64,000 nt of DNA from Nectonema munidae. Its lineage: Eukaryota; Nematomorpha; Nectonematoida; Nectonematidae. Below are positions 26,138 through 36,500 of the stretch, in pieces. The translations under genes were made by a program, and so were the position numbers. The first letter of the stretch is position 1. Each line of letters begins with the position of its first letter. The stretch lies in NCBI GenBank assembly GCA_030549495.1, contig JAUIRK010000953.1, positions 1,516,001-1,580,000 on the forward strand, given 5' to 3'. Below the pieces are notes generated by a model. It did no database searches, was not told where the DNA came from, and saw only the letters and a list, made by a program, of their open reading frames with translations.

Positions 26138-26274
26138 GTGTTTAGAATCAAGGAGTTTAGAAATAATTTTCTCAAAAGTGTTTAGACGTTTAGAACTTAA
26201 ACATGTTTAGATTTTCAGGTGTTCAAAATCTGTGACATTTTTGGTGTTTAGTTTTGCGCTTAGATTCTAAACAC
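26138..26274. repeat. 137-bp inverted-repeat unit with GTGTTTAGAATC ends
   Basis: GTGTTTAGAATC at 26138-26149 and GATTCTAAACAC at 26263-26274 are exact inverted repeats. At least four further GTGTTTAG/ATGTTTAG motifs lie between them (near 26178, 26203 and 26243). This looks like a small MITE with subterminal repeats, but no clear flanking duplication was found. Confidence 0.45.
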
Positions 26275-26561
26275 ATTTTTACACTGTATGTAGATATATT
26301 AAAATAATTTTTTAACAAAAACTTATGTTGTTCCAAATTTTGAAAAAGTAGATATCAAAAAACTTTTTGAGACGCACTCAAAATTTTTAACACTTAAATG
26401 GCTCAACGCTAAAAATGCAGTGTTAATATAACATTCAGAGAATTTTTGTGTTCATGCAAGAGTTTAGGATTGAATACATACACGTTCTTTGATTTGAGAA
26501 TATATACTTGAACATTTTCAGTTTAGTCATTAAAAAATGAAAAGCAATGTTTTTATCTTAA

Positions 26562-26666
26562 CCGGTTAGCAACCTGAGTCCTCAATTTTCGACTCCACAA
26601 AAATATGAATCGTCTGCGATTAATAGGAATTACTAAAGTCGTCTGCTTTGCTTGGTCTCAAATGGG
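26562..26666. mobile_element. piggyBac-like MITE with mismatched ends
   Basis: Flanked by exact TTAA on both sides (26558-26561 and 26667-26670). The left end is CCGGTTAGCAACC; the right end TGGTCTCAAATGGG is of the CCCATTTA type. CGTCTGC repeats lie inside. Confidence 0.65.
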
Positions 26667-26682
26667 TTAATTTGCTCGTTAA

Positions 26683-26935
26683 GGCTTTGATGACCAGTGT
26701 GATAGCAGCGTCGCAAGAAATGGAAATTTTCTGCTTTAATTATATTAACCGTTTAGCGACCAAATTAATATGTGGATATCTAATGTAAAGCAAAAGATTT
26801 GTATTAAAAAGTATTTATAAATGCAGACGATTCACATTTTTGTAAAGTCCACATTTTTGACTTGGAAGGTAAACGGTTAAATTTCATTCTAAAAGAAAGT
26901 AGACGATCATTCTTAAAAATCTCGTCCTCAAAGAG
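26683..26935. mobile_element. piggyBac-like MITE (CCCTTTGAGG type) interrupted by a second MITE
   Basis: Left TTAA at 26679-26682, then GGCTTTGATGACCAGTGTGA. The right end is CGTCCTCAAAGAG followed by TTAC, a mutated TTAA. The element is split by the MITE at 26749-26876: the left half ends TCTGCTTTAATTATA and the right half resumes ATTTCATTCT...GTAGACGAT, which joins as in uninterrupted copies. Confidence 0.65.
26749..26876. mobile_element. piggyBac-like MITE, CCGTTTA type, nested
   Basis: 128 bp flanked by exact TTAA on both sides (26745-26748 and 26877-26880). Terminal repeats: left CCGTTTAGCGACC, right GGTAAACGG. One GCAGACGA motif lies inside. It is inserted in the element at 26683-26935 and is therefore younger than that element. 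Confidence 0.75.
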
Positions 26936-26957
26936 TTACGTCATTCAGCTGCATTAT

Positions 26958-27091
26958 CCTTTTCAAGCCTAAGACAAAAAAAATTTGAAGACTAACATCG
27001 TCTGCTTTCTTTTTCAATGGAATTTCATATATTTAAAGCAGAAGATTTTCATTTCTTGTAAAACAAGTATATCACACTGGTCCTCAAAGGG
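26958..27091. mobile_element. piggyBac-like MITE, CCCTTTGAGG type
   Basis: The right end CACTGGTCCTCAAAGGG (to 27091) is followed by TTGA. The left end CCTTTTCAAGCC is eroded and preceded by TTAT. The interior carries CGTCTGCTTTC and the mirror AAAGCAGAAGATTTTCATTT. Confidence 0.55.
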
Positions 27092-27157
27092 TTGAAGGAC
27101 GGAAACGATTTCTTTATTATAAAGGAGTTTTATATCAAATTACTTAGTCGATTTATA

Positions 27158-27264
27158 CAGATTTAAGCACGAACAAAGCAAACGACTTTTGTAAATCCTG
27201 TTCAATTTCATTGAAAGTAAGAGTTCGTCTTTGTTTCTCCTTCGGAACATTCGTCTAAACTGGG
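27158..27264. mobile_element. Degenerate piggyBac-like MITE, CCCATTTA type
   Basis: CAGATTTAAGCACGAACAAAGCAAACGA aligns in outline to the family start CCCATTTAAGGCCAAGCAAAGCAGACGA; shared parts include AACAAAGCAAACGA and TTTCATTGAAAGTAAG. The end is TCGTCTAAACTGGG followed by TTA. Confidence 0.4.
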
Positions 27265-27282
27265 TTATACACAATGCTTTTA

Positions 27283-27399
27283 CCCTTTGACGAACAGTGT
27301 TATATACTTGTTTCACAAGAAATGAAAATCGTCTGCTTTAAATATATAAAAATCATTGAAAAAAACGTTTAATCTTAAAAATTCTGGTCCTCAAAAGGG
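27283..27399. mobile_element. piggyBac-like MITE, CCCTTTGAGG type
   Basis: Left end CCCTTTGACGAACAGTGTTA, right end TGGTCCTCAAAAGGG. The interior has ACAAGAAATGAAAATCGTCT, typical of this subtype. The flanks TTTA and TAAA each differ from TTAA by one base. Confidence 0.6.
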
Positions 27400-27642
27400 T
27401 AAAAGAAACATATCCGATGGATTTTTTAACTAAGCTTGTCATGGGCATAAATGGGTTGGTGCTCGCTGCTTTTTTTGGAATCTAATTAATTAAGGTTGGT
27501 TCACAACTTTTCAGATTAAGTCTATAAACTGAGCATAGTGGAAAATAAAATGATGCATAACTTTACTTTTCGATGGAAATGCTTCCGATATTTGTGTTTT
27601 TTTATTGCAGCCAAGAGAATGTATATTTCTTACTTAGGGGCG

Positions 27643-27786
27643 TGAGTAAGGTTGGTTAGGTACTGTGTTTCGATAACTCAAAGTTTTGGGTTCGATCCCC
27701 AATCAAGCCTACTTTCCTCATGGTTCGATACAAGTGGCGCAATTAGGCCTTCTTGATGAAAACGCACCCACAGTATCTTTACCTTT
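27643..27786 (+). mobile_element. tRNA-derived SINE
   Basis: One of the two best-preserved copies. From the 5' end: GAGTAAGGTTGGTTAGGTAC (A-box-like), 36 bp further GGTTCGATCCC (an exact pol III B-box), then AATCAAGCCTACTTTCCTCA, CGATACAAGTGGCGCAATT, CTTCTTGATGAAAACGCACC, ending in TATCTTTACCTTTATTTA. Order and spacing match the copy at 57756-57898. Confidence 0.8.
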
Positions 27787-27799
27787 ATTTAGTATTCTT

Positions 27800-28110
27800 T
27801 TTTTTATATGAAGAGGAAATAGAAAATAATAATATTGGTCCAATTAACCCCAATGAAAAACTGAAATCTAGAATTATAGATAAAATCAAACCCATAGAAC
27901 GTTTTCTTAAAAAGATAATGCTAGAAAGTCTAAAAATAATGAACTAAAGCTTCGGGTAAAAAATTAAAATTTTTTTAATAATATTCCCCAAACTTCAGCT
28001 GAATCCGAAAGAATTTTTCAACTGCGAGGATTTTTAGCAAATGGTGACAAAAGCATTGATTGAGACAAAGCAAAAGCAGGGGAATTATCGAGAAATCCTG
28101 GGTAAAGATA
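27800..28110 (+). pseudogene. hAT transposase remnant (C-terminal dimerisation region)
   Basis: At 27980-28060 the DNA encodes NIPQTSAESERIFQLRGF and then LANGDKSID before a stop. The TSAESERIF core is the hallmark of the hAT C-terminal dimerisation domain (usual form TSA-SERVFS). Just upstream, 27806-27944 is open (EEEIENNNIGPINPN and a lysine-rich stretch) and may be the preceding transposase segment in another frame. The catalytic DDE core and the BED zinc finger were not found. The remnant could come from an autonomous relative of the hAT MITEs in this window, but no matching ends were identified. Confidence 0.5.
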
Positions 28111-28422
28111 TTTTACAGAGAGAATACCATCAGATTTTTGGGCCTTCTATTGTAATAGTCAATTTTTTTCTAAAAATGTTCAACATAATTAGTTTATTTC
28201 TAGTGTAATTTGATTAGTTAAACCAAAAAATTTATTCAAAACTTTTATCCAATCAGATCGAATATTTGCGTGGCCTTCCCATGACAAAAAAAGACCACAA
28301 CCTTTTAAATATATAATATAGATTAGAGATCCAAAGATTATATATAGCGATAGAAAATTGGATCATGTCCCTTCTTTACTAATAAACACTGTTTGATGCC
28401 AGGGAGCACACCGTGTTCTAAC

Positions 28423-28868
28423 CAGGGCTGGGGAGTAGAGTAAGAGTAAGGATTTCCAAGGAGTAAGAGTTAGATTAAGGAGTAAAGAAGTATATTTGTT
28501 ACTCCATTACTCATATTGATCAATTGAATGCATCTTATTTTTAAGAACTAACATGGTTTGATTTAATTTTTGATATATTTCTATTTTAGCTTTTTGTTTC
28601 ACTTAGTCGTTTTTGTTTTTTTTAAATAAATTTTTTTATTGCTATACTGTTAGATCATTTGATTAGTAAGATTTAATTGAAATTTGATTAGTATAATTAT
28701 GATATAAGGTAACACTAAGCTCATAAATTTTGCGTGATGATTCTTAAGACAATGACAAAAATTATTTTTAGGAGAATATTTTTTACAGCGGAGCAATATT
28801 GTAAAATATTTTTTACTCCGAAATAGGCGTAGGAATAATTCTAAAATATCCACTACTCTCCAGCCCTG
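28423..28868. mobile_element. hAT-type MITE (446 bp)
   Basis: Terminal inverted repeats CAGGGCTGGGGAGTAG (left) and CAGGGCTGGAGAGTAG (right, reversed) match at 15 of 16 positions, with the CAG start typical of hAT. The flanking 8-mers GTTCTAAC and TTTATCAC match at only 5 positions, so the duplication has decayed. A minus-strand 77-codon frame inside is not a gene. Confidence 0.65.
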
Positions 28869-29100
28869 TTTATCACTACACACTAGATCCGTTAAAACGC
28901 AGATAGAAGGTTTTAAGCCAGGAATCCAAATTTTAAACTGCCCGCGTTACAAGTTCGTCCTACTTGTGTAACTATATTCCGTGTTTATCCAACTACATGT
29001 ACAATGAAAGAAGAAATAAATAAGCTTTTTTTGTTTATTGCAAAATATATACACCAAATATTCTAGAATGAAATAATGATAACGACAAAAAATTCTCCCC

Positions 29101-29109
29101 CATAAAGAC
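29101..29109. repeat. Target-site duplication, left (CATAAAGAC)
   Basis: The nine-base string CATAAAGAC directly precedes the foldback element and recurs exactly at 30378-30386. Confidence 0.8.
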
Positions 29110-29116
29110 GGTTCCT

Positions 29117-29415
29117 GGTCAAAACGGCCAAAAACCAAAACGGCCAAAACCAAAACGGCCAAAACCAAAACGGCCAAAAACTAAAACGGCCAAAAACCAA
29201 AACGGCCAAAACCAAAACGGCCAAAAACCAAAACGGCTAAAACCAAAACGGCAAAAAAACCAAAACGGCCAAAAAAAAAACGGCCAAAACCAAAACGGCC
29301 AAAAACCAAAACGGCTAAAACCAAAACGGCCAAAACCAAAACGGCCAAAAACCAAAACGGCCAAAAACCAAAACGGCTAAAACCAAAAGGCCAAAACCAA
29401 AAAGACCAAAAACCA
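29117..29415. repeat. Tandem array, left arm (ACGGCCAAAA(A)CCAAA)
   Basis: About 18-19 head-to-tail units alternating between 15 and 16 bp. Proteins read through it on the minus strand (repeated GRFGFWPFWF) are a by-product of the repeat. Confidence 0.9.
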
Positions 29416-30070
29416 AAAATTTAATACAAAAAGTTGAATCCAGTCAAATAGTTTGATTTCGGGCAAATAAGGATAAATTTCAATTAAATTAACAACTAAT
29501 TAAGTTAACATCTAAACAACACAACTTTTAAATAGCAAAGAAAACAAATTTTACAACTTCTAATGATTATAATAGTTACCAAACAATAAATTTTTTGATA
29601 TGTCAAGGTATTTTGGATAAAAGGATAGGCAAATCAATGTACAGGACTCTCTTTTTTCTAAACTAAAATTTACACAATATGTGCAGATAACTTTTCTTGT
29701 TAAGATACTGACAAAAAAATTGCTACTTTGATTTTTTTAAAAGCTTTGATTTTGAGCACTTGTATTTTTCTAATTTTTATCAAATTTTTTATTTTGAGAT
29801 ACAGACTTAAATGCTTCATATCAAATTGAAAAAACGCCAAATATTTTAAGACGTCCAGAGTTATGTGTTTGAATTTAACATTGACTAAATGTTAGCATTT
29901 GACGGAAATGTTAAGGTGTTTGGGTTGGGGCTCGTATAAACACCAGATTTGAGTGAATTTGATAAAAAAAAAAGACATTTGACTAAAATTGGATCAGGAA
30001 ATTTAATTGAAATTTATCCTTATTTGCCCGAAATCAAACTATTTGACTGGATTCAACTTTTTGTAAATTT

Positions 30071-30370
30071 TTGATTTTTGGCCTTTTTGGTTTTGACCAT
30101 TTTGGTTTTTTGCCGTTTTGATTTTTGGCCGTTTTGGTTTTGGCCGTTTGATTTTTGGCCGTTTTGGTTTTCGCCGTTTTGGTTTTTGGCCGTTTTGGTT
30201 TTTGGCCGTTTTGGTTTTGGCCATTTTGGTTTTTGGCCGTTTTGGTTTTGGCTGTTTTGGTTTTTGGCCGTTTTGGTTTTAGCCATTTTGGTTTTTGGCC
30301 GTTTTGGTTTTGGCTGTTTTGGTTTTTGGCCGTTTTGGTTTTGGCCGTTTTGGTTTTTGGCCGTTTTGAC
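30071..30370. repeat. Tandem array, right arm (inverted copy)
   Basis: The same 15-16-bp units in reverse orientation (TTTGGTTTTTGGCCGT). The open frames on both strands are repeat artefacts. Confidence 0.9.
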
Positions 30371-30377
30371 CAGGCAC

Positions 30378-30386
30378 CATAAAGAC
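30378..30386. repeat. Target-site duplication, right (CATAAAGAC)
   Basis: Exact partner of 29101-29109. Confidence 0.8.
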
Positions 30387-30465
30387 ACATAGCAACATTT
30401 CGAAAAGCAAATAAACACATTTGATAATTCAATAAAGTCGCTGAGAGTTCATTTAATCGCTGTGG

Positions 30466-30800
30466 CTATGGAAGAAGTCTATGAGTTTGGCCTGTTTTCA
30501 CCACTCGTGGAGTACGGCTTGTGCCTGCGCAATTATGTTTGACAGATCGATGATCCGAAATGACGTTCCTGTTGATGAGACCAGTCTGTGAGCCACGATG
30601 AATCTTGCTCGTTTCCTTATCAATTTTCGAGATGAACTCTTCGTCTGTCATAATGACAGTTATCGGAAAATCTTGGCGGATGTTTAGCAACTCCTCTACT
30701 TCATCCATCGAGATGCCACCGAACGCAGTGCATCAAGAAGATCGGCATCGATGAAACCTTCATATTCGCTTATGTTTTTCTCCAGAGGGGTGGACCCTTG
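30466..30800 (-). pseudogene. GC-richer coding-like remnant, perhaps pogo/Tigger transposase C-terminus
   Basis: Base composition is clearly less AT-rich than the neighbours. On the minus strand one frame reads NISEYEGFIDADLLDALRS, and after a shift another reads MDEVEELLNIRQDFPIT, MTDEEFISKIDKETSK and more, ending at 30466. The acidic EVEELL...MTDEEFISKI pattern resembles the C-terminal tail of pogo/Tigger or jerky-like proteins (DVEELLE...LTTEEL), but this is weak. No catalytic domain is visible. It could instead be an exon piece of an unknown host gene. Confidence 0.3.
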
Positions 30801-30898
30801 GAATTATTCGTCTTACAAAACAATTGCGCCCAAGGCGCCATTTTGTGATCAAACTAGTTAGGATGTTCAGAAATTCGAATATTAAAAAATTTTCTTAA

Positions 30899-31012
30899 CC
30901 CTTTGAGGCATTGGTTTTTCAAAATTTATTGTCTTCTTTCTTTTTCAATGAGTTTTTATATACTTAAAGCAGAAGATTTTTATTCTATGAAACACTAATT
31001 ATATTTTTATTT
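30899..31012. mobile_element. piggyBac-like MITE, right end lost
   Basis: Preceded by TTAA (30895-30898). The start CCCTTTGAGGCATTGG and the interior TTTCTTTTTCAATGAG...TTAAAGCAGAAGATTTTTATT follow the copy at 26958-27091; the terminal TGGTCCTCAAAGGG is missing. Confidence 0.55.
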
Positions 31013-31040
31013 CTGTGAAAAATGTATACATATGTAATTA

Positions 31041-31476
31041 GGGGTAGACAGGGCCGTATCAAGAGATCGTGGCGCCCCAGGGCAAAGGTCCTGAATGCAG
31101 CCCCTCACCTCTTGCCTTTTCTTTTCCCCTTCACCCTCACCCCATTCTTGCTTAGAAAGTAATTTAGAAAAAAAAGTTCACATTTTTATTAAGCCACATA
31201 ATTCAGATATATACTGACTGAGTCGAAGACAGTCTCCATTAGATGTTCATTTTTAGTGTATTAGCAGCATCAAAATTATCGATGACTTCGTCAAAATCAA
31301 CACAATCGAGAACTTCTTTCTCAATGCTCATAAGAGTCAGACTTTGGAGGCGGGCTTGACCCATACTGCTCTTTAGGTAGGAAAATGAAATGGCGTCACC
31401 CTAGGTGTGGCACCGCGTGGCAATTGCCCCCCCCCCCCACCACTGCCCTCCCCCTTGTTACGACTCTGGGGGTAGA
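31041..31476. mobile_element. hAT-type MITE with perfect 8-bp duplication
   Basis: The element proper is 31049-31468. The duplication GGGGTAGA is at 31041-31048 and again, exactly, at 31469-31476. Terminal repeats CAGGGCCGTATCAAG (left) and CAGAGTCGTAACAAG (right, reversed) match at 12 of 15. The CAG start and 8-bp duplication are diagnostic of hAT. The interior includes a C-homopolymer near 31427-31438 and no open frame. Confidence 0.85.
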
Positions 31477-32960
31477 TGAAGAATTTGCCTAACTAATCAT
31501 TAGCCAGCGAACTTTTGGCCTAGAACAGAAAAATTAACATTTATTTTTGTTTGATTTATTTAATTATTTAGCTTTATATACTTAACTTTTTCATACCACA
31601 TCCATATATATCATCCTTACTTCTTTGCTTGTAAAGAATGCAAATAGTAAATACAATGAAAAAGCAAGATTTTTAACAAGTTTTTATTCTTTATTTAAAT
31701 TCTGGAATTTGTAAAAAAAAAAAAGAAATGAAAAATGGTCTAACTCTATACATACTCGTCTTTCAGAAACTGTAAGAATAGCATAAAGCATTGACCTTCT
31801 TGTACCTCCTAACCGTCATTCTAGATACATTACAGGAATCTAGGATATCATTTATATTGTAAGAGAGAGTAGAATTTATTAGATAAAAGAAAAAAGTTTT
31901 CCAACTATCAACCAGCAAATTATTATTATTTGTGGCAAAACTGTGCGTGGCAAACTATCTGGGTGCACTGTATTTACAGAGATTTGAAAATATATAAATT
32001 GTCTATACCAAGGATATCCAACTAAGTGATCTGAAGATCACTATCAATCCTCATCAGAAATTCCTAAAATCTTTTATCATTTTTCATTAATTAAGATTTC
32101 ATAGGATTGGGTCTTTGAAGCACTTTTTGTAGTTAAGATTTGAAGTTTTTTGTTTAGTCCTATTAACCACATCTTTTTATTAAAATGCAGATTTACTAAA
32201 AATTATAAGCATAAAATGTACTTTTTAACAATAGTTCAAAGACGCTACTTTGTAACAATAACTAATTCACAGAGAGCCCAAATTACCTCAAAAGGCCACT
32301 TTAAGAAAAATTAGTCTTGGAGAGAAATGGGCAAACTGCAGTCCGATGGCAGCATGGTGGCCTTTAAAAAAATTTTAAGCCGCCCAAAGAGATTACTATC
32401 ATTGATGGAAAAAAATTGGTTTGATTGGAAAATTATAGATGATATTCAAACTACACGATTATGACACCGTTTAAGCCATTTCCCCCAATACGGCTTACTT
32501 TTTCTTTCTCCCATTTTAATATTCACACTTGAGTTCGTATTTTAAAATTTGAAAAATGAAGTTACTTTATTGTTTCAATTCTATGATAAATACGAATCTA
32601 GTAATTATTTTTAAAAGAACTTTTATTATAATATAACAATGTCTTTCCATGTTTCCAATTTCTTGCAGATGTTTAAACTAATTTACCTTAAAAAATAAGA
32701 TTTTGATGAAGGAAATAAAGTGTTTTGTTATTTGCCAAAAAGACTTTAAATCCATAAATTTTCAATGCAAGTTAACTTTAATATTTTTAAAATATCACCA
32801 ATTTTTAGGTGGTCTTGCCTATTAAAATTTTAAATACGGTCCTATCACGAAAAGTTTGCCCACCCCTCCTTGTCTAGAGGATCGAACTTAACATTCTTTT
32901 GATGTCTCAGCGAGGTTTCTGAATTCTTAAAATCGAAGCGCTGTTACTTTCCTTTTCTCA
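31477..32960. other. AT-rich non-coding DNA
   Basis: No gene or recognisable element was seen. Confidence 0.45.
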
Positions 32961-32965
32961 GCTCA

Positions 32966-33501
32966 TATAAAGGAGTTGAGCACAGACATGTGCATGCAGA
33001 AAGAACAATTCTTCCATTTTCTTTCGCTATCTCTAAAGGAAATCTCTTTAACATCTTGTTTTACAAAGTGCCATCCATTGAGCAGGGAGACAAGGCAGTG
33101 ATTGAGTTTGTGGGTGTGTGGGGATGCGAATTGCATCCTTCCCGCACCGCTATCATCTCTCAGTATCTAAAGCAAGTTTTGCACGACATACTCACTCTCC
33201 CAAGGAATAATCTTTGTCAAACACATCTTCCCTTTTTGTTCGCCCACACAATGAAGCATTCTACCAGCGCGCCAAAGCTTCTCCCTCTTGTTGTGTGTGG
33301 CAGCATAGGAAGCAGTACAATCGCGTTCTGTTCCTTGCTTTGTTGTATCGGCGCGTTACCCTGCGCAAAAAGGGACCAGTCTAGCGAGAAAACCTTGACC
33401 CAGCCAAAGAACGAGAAAGAAGAATGAGATGGTCTAAGACAATAGCACCCAAATTCACTTTGAATAAGAAGGAGATTGAAATTTGGGGCGTAGTAAATAA
33501 G
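32966..33501 (+). promoter_or_regulatory. Candidate promoter and first exon
   Basis: A TATA-like TATAAAGG (32966-32973) is followed by about 450 bp of GC-richer DNA. A short open frame from ATG 33424 (A at -3) encodes MRWSKTIAPKFTLNKKEIEI and six more residues, and runs directly into a strong splice donor AAG/GTGAGT, with the exon ending at 33501 in phase 0. An overlapping 145-codon frame (32990-33427) ends just where this one starts and would then lie in the 5' leader. No downstream exon was found and the peptide is not recognised, so this remains a candidate. Confidence 0.3.
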
Positions 33502-36500
33502 GTGAGTATACTTACTACAAGTATGTGTGTGTGTATGTGTGTATACTGCGGTAGATGTTCTGTTGTGAGTAGTATACCACTCCTCCTAAGCTAATTATAG
33601 GAGACAAGTGGAGGCAGTACAGTTATTCTTGTGTTTGTTTGATTTGAAAGATAGTGAAAAACAATCAACTTATTATATTGATAAGAAGATCGAAAAGAAA
33701 TGAAACTTTTCTTGATTGAAATCACAAGCACGCATTGTCTACATACAAGCCTACTAACCACTACTTTACAATGTAAGACAAATTAGAGAAGTCATCATTC
33801 TCCAATGTCAATCACTTTTTTCCAACTTTTTGATTCGCTATCACAGAAACTCTCCAGTTTAATGAATTTTAACTAGATTCAAGAACTTGCCCATCTTTAA
33901 TATGGGTATAGCAATTTATAAGATACACGTGTCCTTTAAAGCCAAAATAAATGGGAAAATGCTTTATCCTTTTTATAAAACACTTGGAATTTTTGACGTA
34001 GGATAAATGCAAAACAGAAGTAGAGATATTGGAGTCTTACGGTATATTACACTATGATTGCAAAACCAGAAAAAGAATTCATATAAATCTCCAAAACTTC
34101 TTGAGGATTCATGAAACACTGTTTCAGATAGGAAATAAAAATGTTCCTAGTTTCACTTAGCAATACTTATATTGATGTCAAATCAATCAAAGAACTCACA
34201 CTGATAGAGTTATATCATTCTTAATTTAAGTACCTCCTTTTTCACATTAAGTGCGTCAATATTTACTTTATAAGTTGTTTTTAACTTTTTTTTTAGGTTT
34301 TTTTTTATTATTATTCAATTTTTTTTGTAATTAAGACTTTTTATCTAGATATTTTATCGTACTAATTTCAATTTATTGAACTATTCATTAATTTTGCATA
34401 CTTTTTGTAAAATATCAAAAATTATATAATAAAAAATATTAAAAAAATAACTAGATATAAAGACATAATTACAAAAAAATGAATATTAAGGAGAGACAAT
34501 TAAAGCAAAAATGGTTTAACAAACTTAGACATTTAGAGAAACTGGCGCATATTTACACATACACACCCAAAAATACAAAATCATAGACCTAGACAGCGAG
34601 ATCCAGATTTGTGCAAAGTATATGGGGATATTAAAGAAATTTGGACTCTTTTTAATGTTTTACCCAAGAAACCTAAATGCAATAAACTGCTTCAAGTGAG
34701 TGCTTTTTTCTGATATTTAGCAGAGATTTTATTTGTTAGTACCTCTCAAAGATAAGTTCTTATTGGTTTCTACTTGAATCCTCTGTCGAGTAACTACTAA
34801 CAACACTTTTCACCACTTCAACTCACGATTTATATTAGTGCATGGTAGACGTACAATTAGCGAACGGAAAACTGCTCATAGTTGAGGCAGAACTGCCCCA
34901 AGGACAAATGCCTGACAAAGATCATTTAAATTAGGCAAAAAAATGATACTTTAGTTTTATTCTTTAAAAAATGTGAGCTTCTTATAAATTTTTAATTGAT
35001 AAATTAAACTTTTCTTCTGTTTTTGTTAAAATAAGTCCATTTTCTATTGTTTTGTAACTAAAAAGAAATAACACTTGTTTGCCAAGTACTAATATTGAGC
35101 TACACAGTGAAATCAATCAATATTGTAAAGTGAGTTTGTCAGCATTAAAATAGTTTTATTTCATGTCTTATGTTAAAAAACTGAATTTATTGAATTCCAC
35201 ATGGCCATAACTACTCTCTTTCTATTGTATTTTTTGGTTTAAACTTGAAAAATTCTGTTGTCATTTCATTATCTCCATTCATAGATTTCATGGGTATAAC
35301 ATAATTATAGTAAAAATAAAGATTTTTGTTGCATTACTTTGATCTTTTTAATGTAAAAAAATAAAGTTAAATAAAATTTTTAAGACATTTCGTCTAATTC
35401 TCGTTGTCATACATGAATAAGTAAATGAGAAAAATAAACGAGCAAGATTCATTTTTCAAATTCCCTGTTTAATATGTTGCTAATTCATACAGAAAACTTG
35501 ACTTAACAAGTTTTAAAGCGAAATCTATAAAACATTAGCGCAGTTTGAAGACAACATCTAAATTTCGAGATAAAATTTCCTTAAAAAAAATAGATTTAAA
35601 TTTTACAAGAAAAAAGTTAAGAAAAGGCTGCTTTGTGAAGCTAAGATGGATTACATACTACTTCCATCAAATCAAGAACACTGATGATGGCAAATTTGAA
35701 AGAGATTTTCGCTGCCGATAGTGAAGAAGAAATCATCGTCATCATCATCACAACATCAGATACCTCGCCATGATCATCATCACAGCACACACCTCGCATC
35801 ATCGTCATTACTTCCATTTACAAAGGCGATCACCGTCAAAAGCTGAACACACATATACGCGAAGAGTAAGCCACTTCAAAAAAGGTTGAATTTTGGCATA
35901 GTGATACAAGCACTCCCAAGGGAAAACTACAATTCGAGAGAACAAATTAGCTAAGCGTGTAAGGATAAAGGAAGCCGTTTCGACAAAACATATCCATCTA
36001 TCCATATATAATATATAAGATATGAGTGTACACAAAATTTGTTTTAACACACAAACACACACGATCGCTGTATCCAATAGCGTAGAAAGTAAGAAAATTG
36101 GCTTCTATTCTCACAAGTCCATCATCTCAAAGGGAATTAAAGCACACACACGCACAAGCATTTCAAGAGTTCCCTATAATAAGATGTTTTGTAATTAATT
36201 GCAAAGAAATGTACTGGCTCTTGACCTTTTTGCTTTCAAGGTTGAAACTGGAGAGCACAAAATTTGTTTAAATTTGTTGTTGTTGCACATAGCGTGACTG
36301 GGTTTTGAGTAGATGGACGAGTAAATTAGCGTGGCCCAAATATTATGGTTTTGATAAAAAGTATTCTTAACAACCTGGAAAATCTTATGAATCGTATCCA
36401 AGTTTCTCCAAATGGTCCTCAAAAACTTTGTCAAAAATGTTATTTAGGAATTGAAAAATTTTGATAAATTCAATTTTTTTAAAATGAAAATGTAAATTCT

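Larger units (their letters stand above)
29110..30377. mobile_element. Foldback-like (MULE-type) element with tandem-repeat arms
   Basis: The 1268-bp element is flanked by an exact 9-bp duplication, CATAAAGAC. The ends CCTGGTCAAAACGGCC and GGCCGTTTTGACCAGG are inverted. Each arm is about 380 bp: an outer array of 15-16-bp units and an inner unique part (29421-29490 paired with 30001-30070, nearly identical). The 510-bp centre has no coding capacity. A 9-bp duplication plus inverted arms built from short tandem repeats is the architecture of Drosophila Foldback elements, which are linked to Mutator-like transposases. This copy is non-autonomous. Confidence 0.8.

Noticed and set aside
29119-30432. 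Long frames encoding GRFGFWPFWF or KNQNGQNQNG repeats on both strands
   Set aside because: They are translations of the 15-16-bp tandem units in the foldback arms; both strands and several frames are open for the same reason.
32990-33427. 145-codon frame as a protein
   Set aside because: Composition is odd and no family fits; better explained as leader sequence of the candidate exon, or chance in GC-richer DNA.
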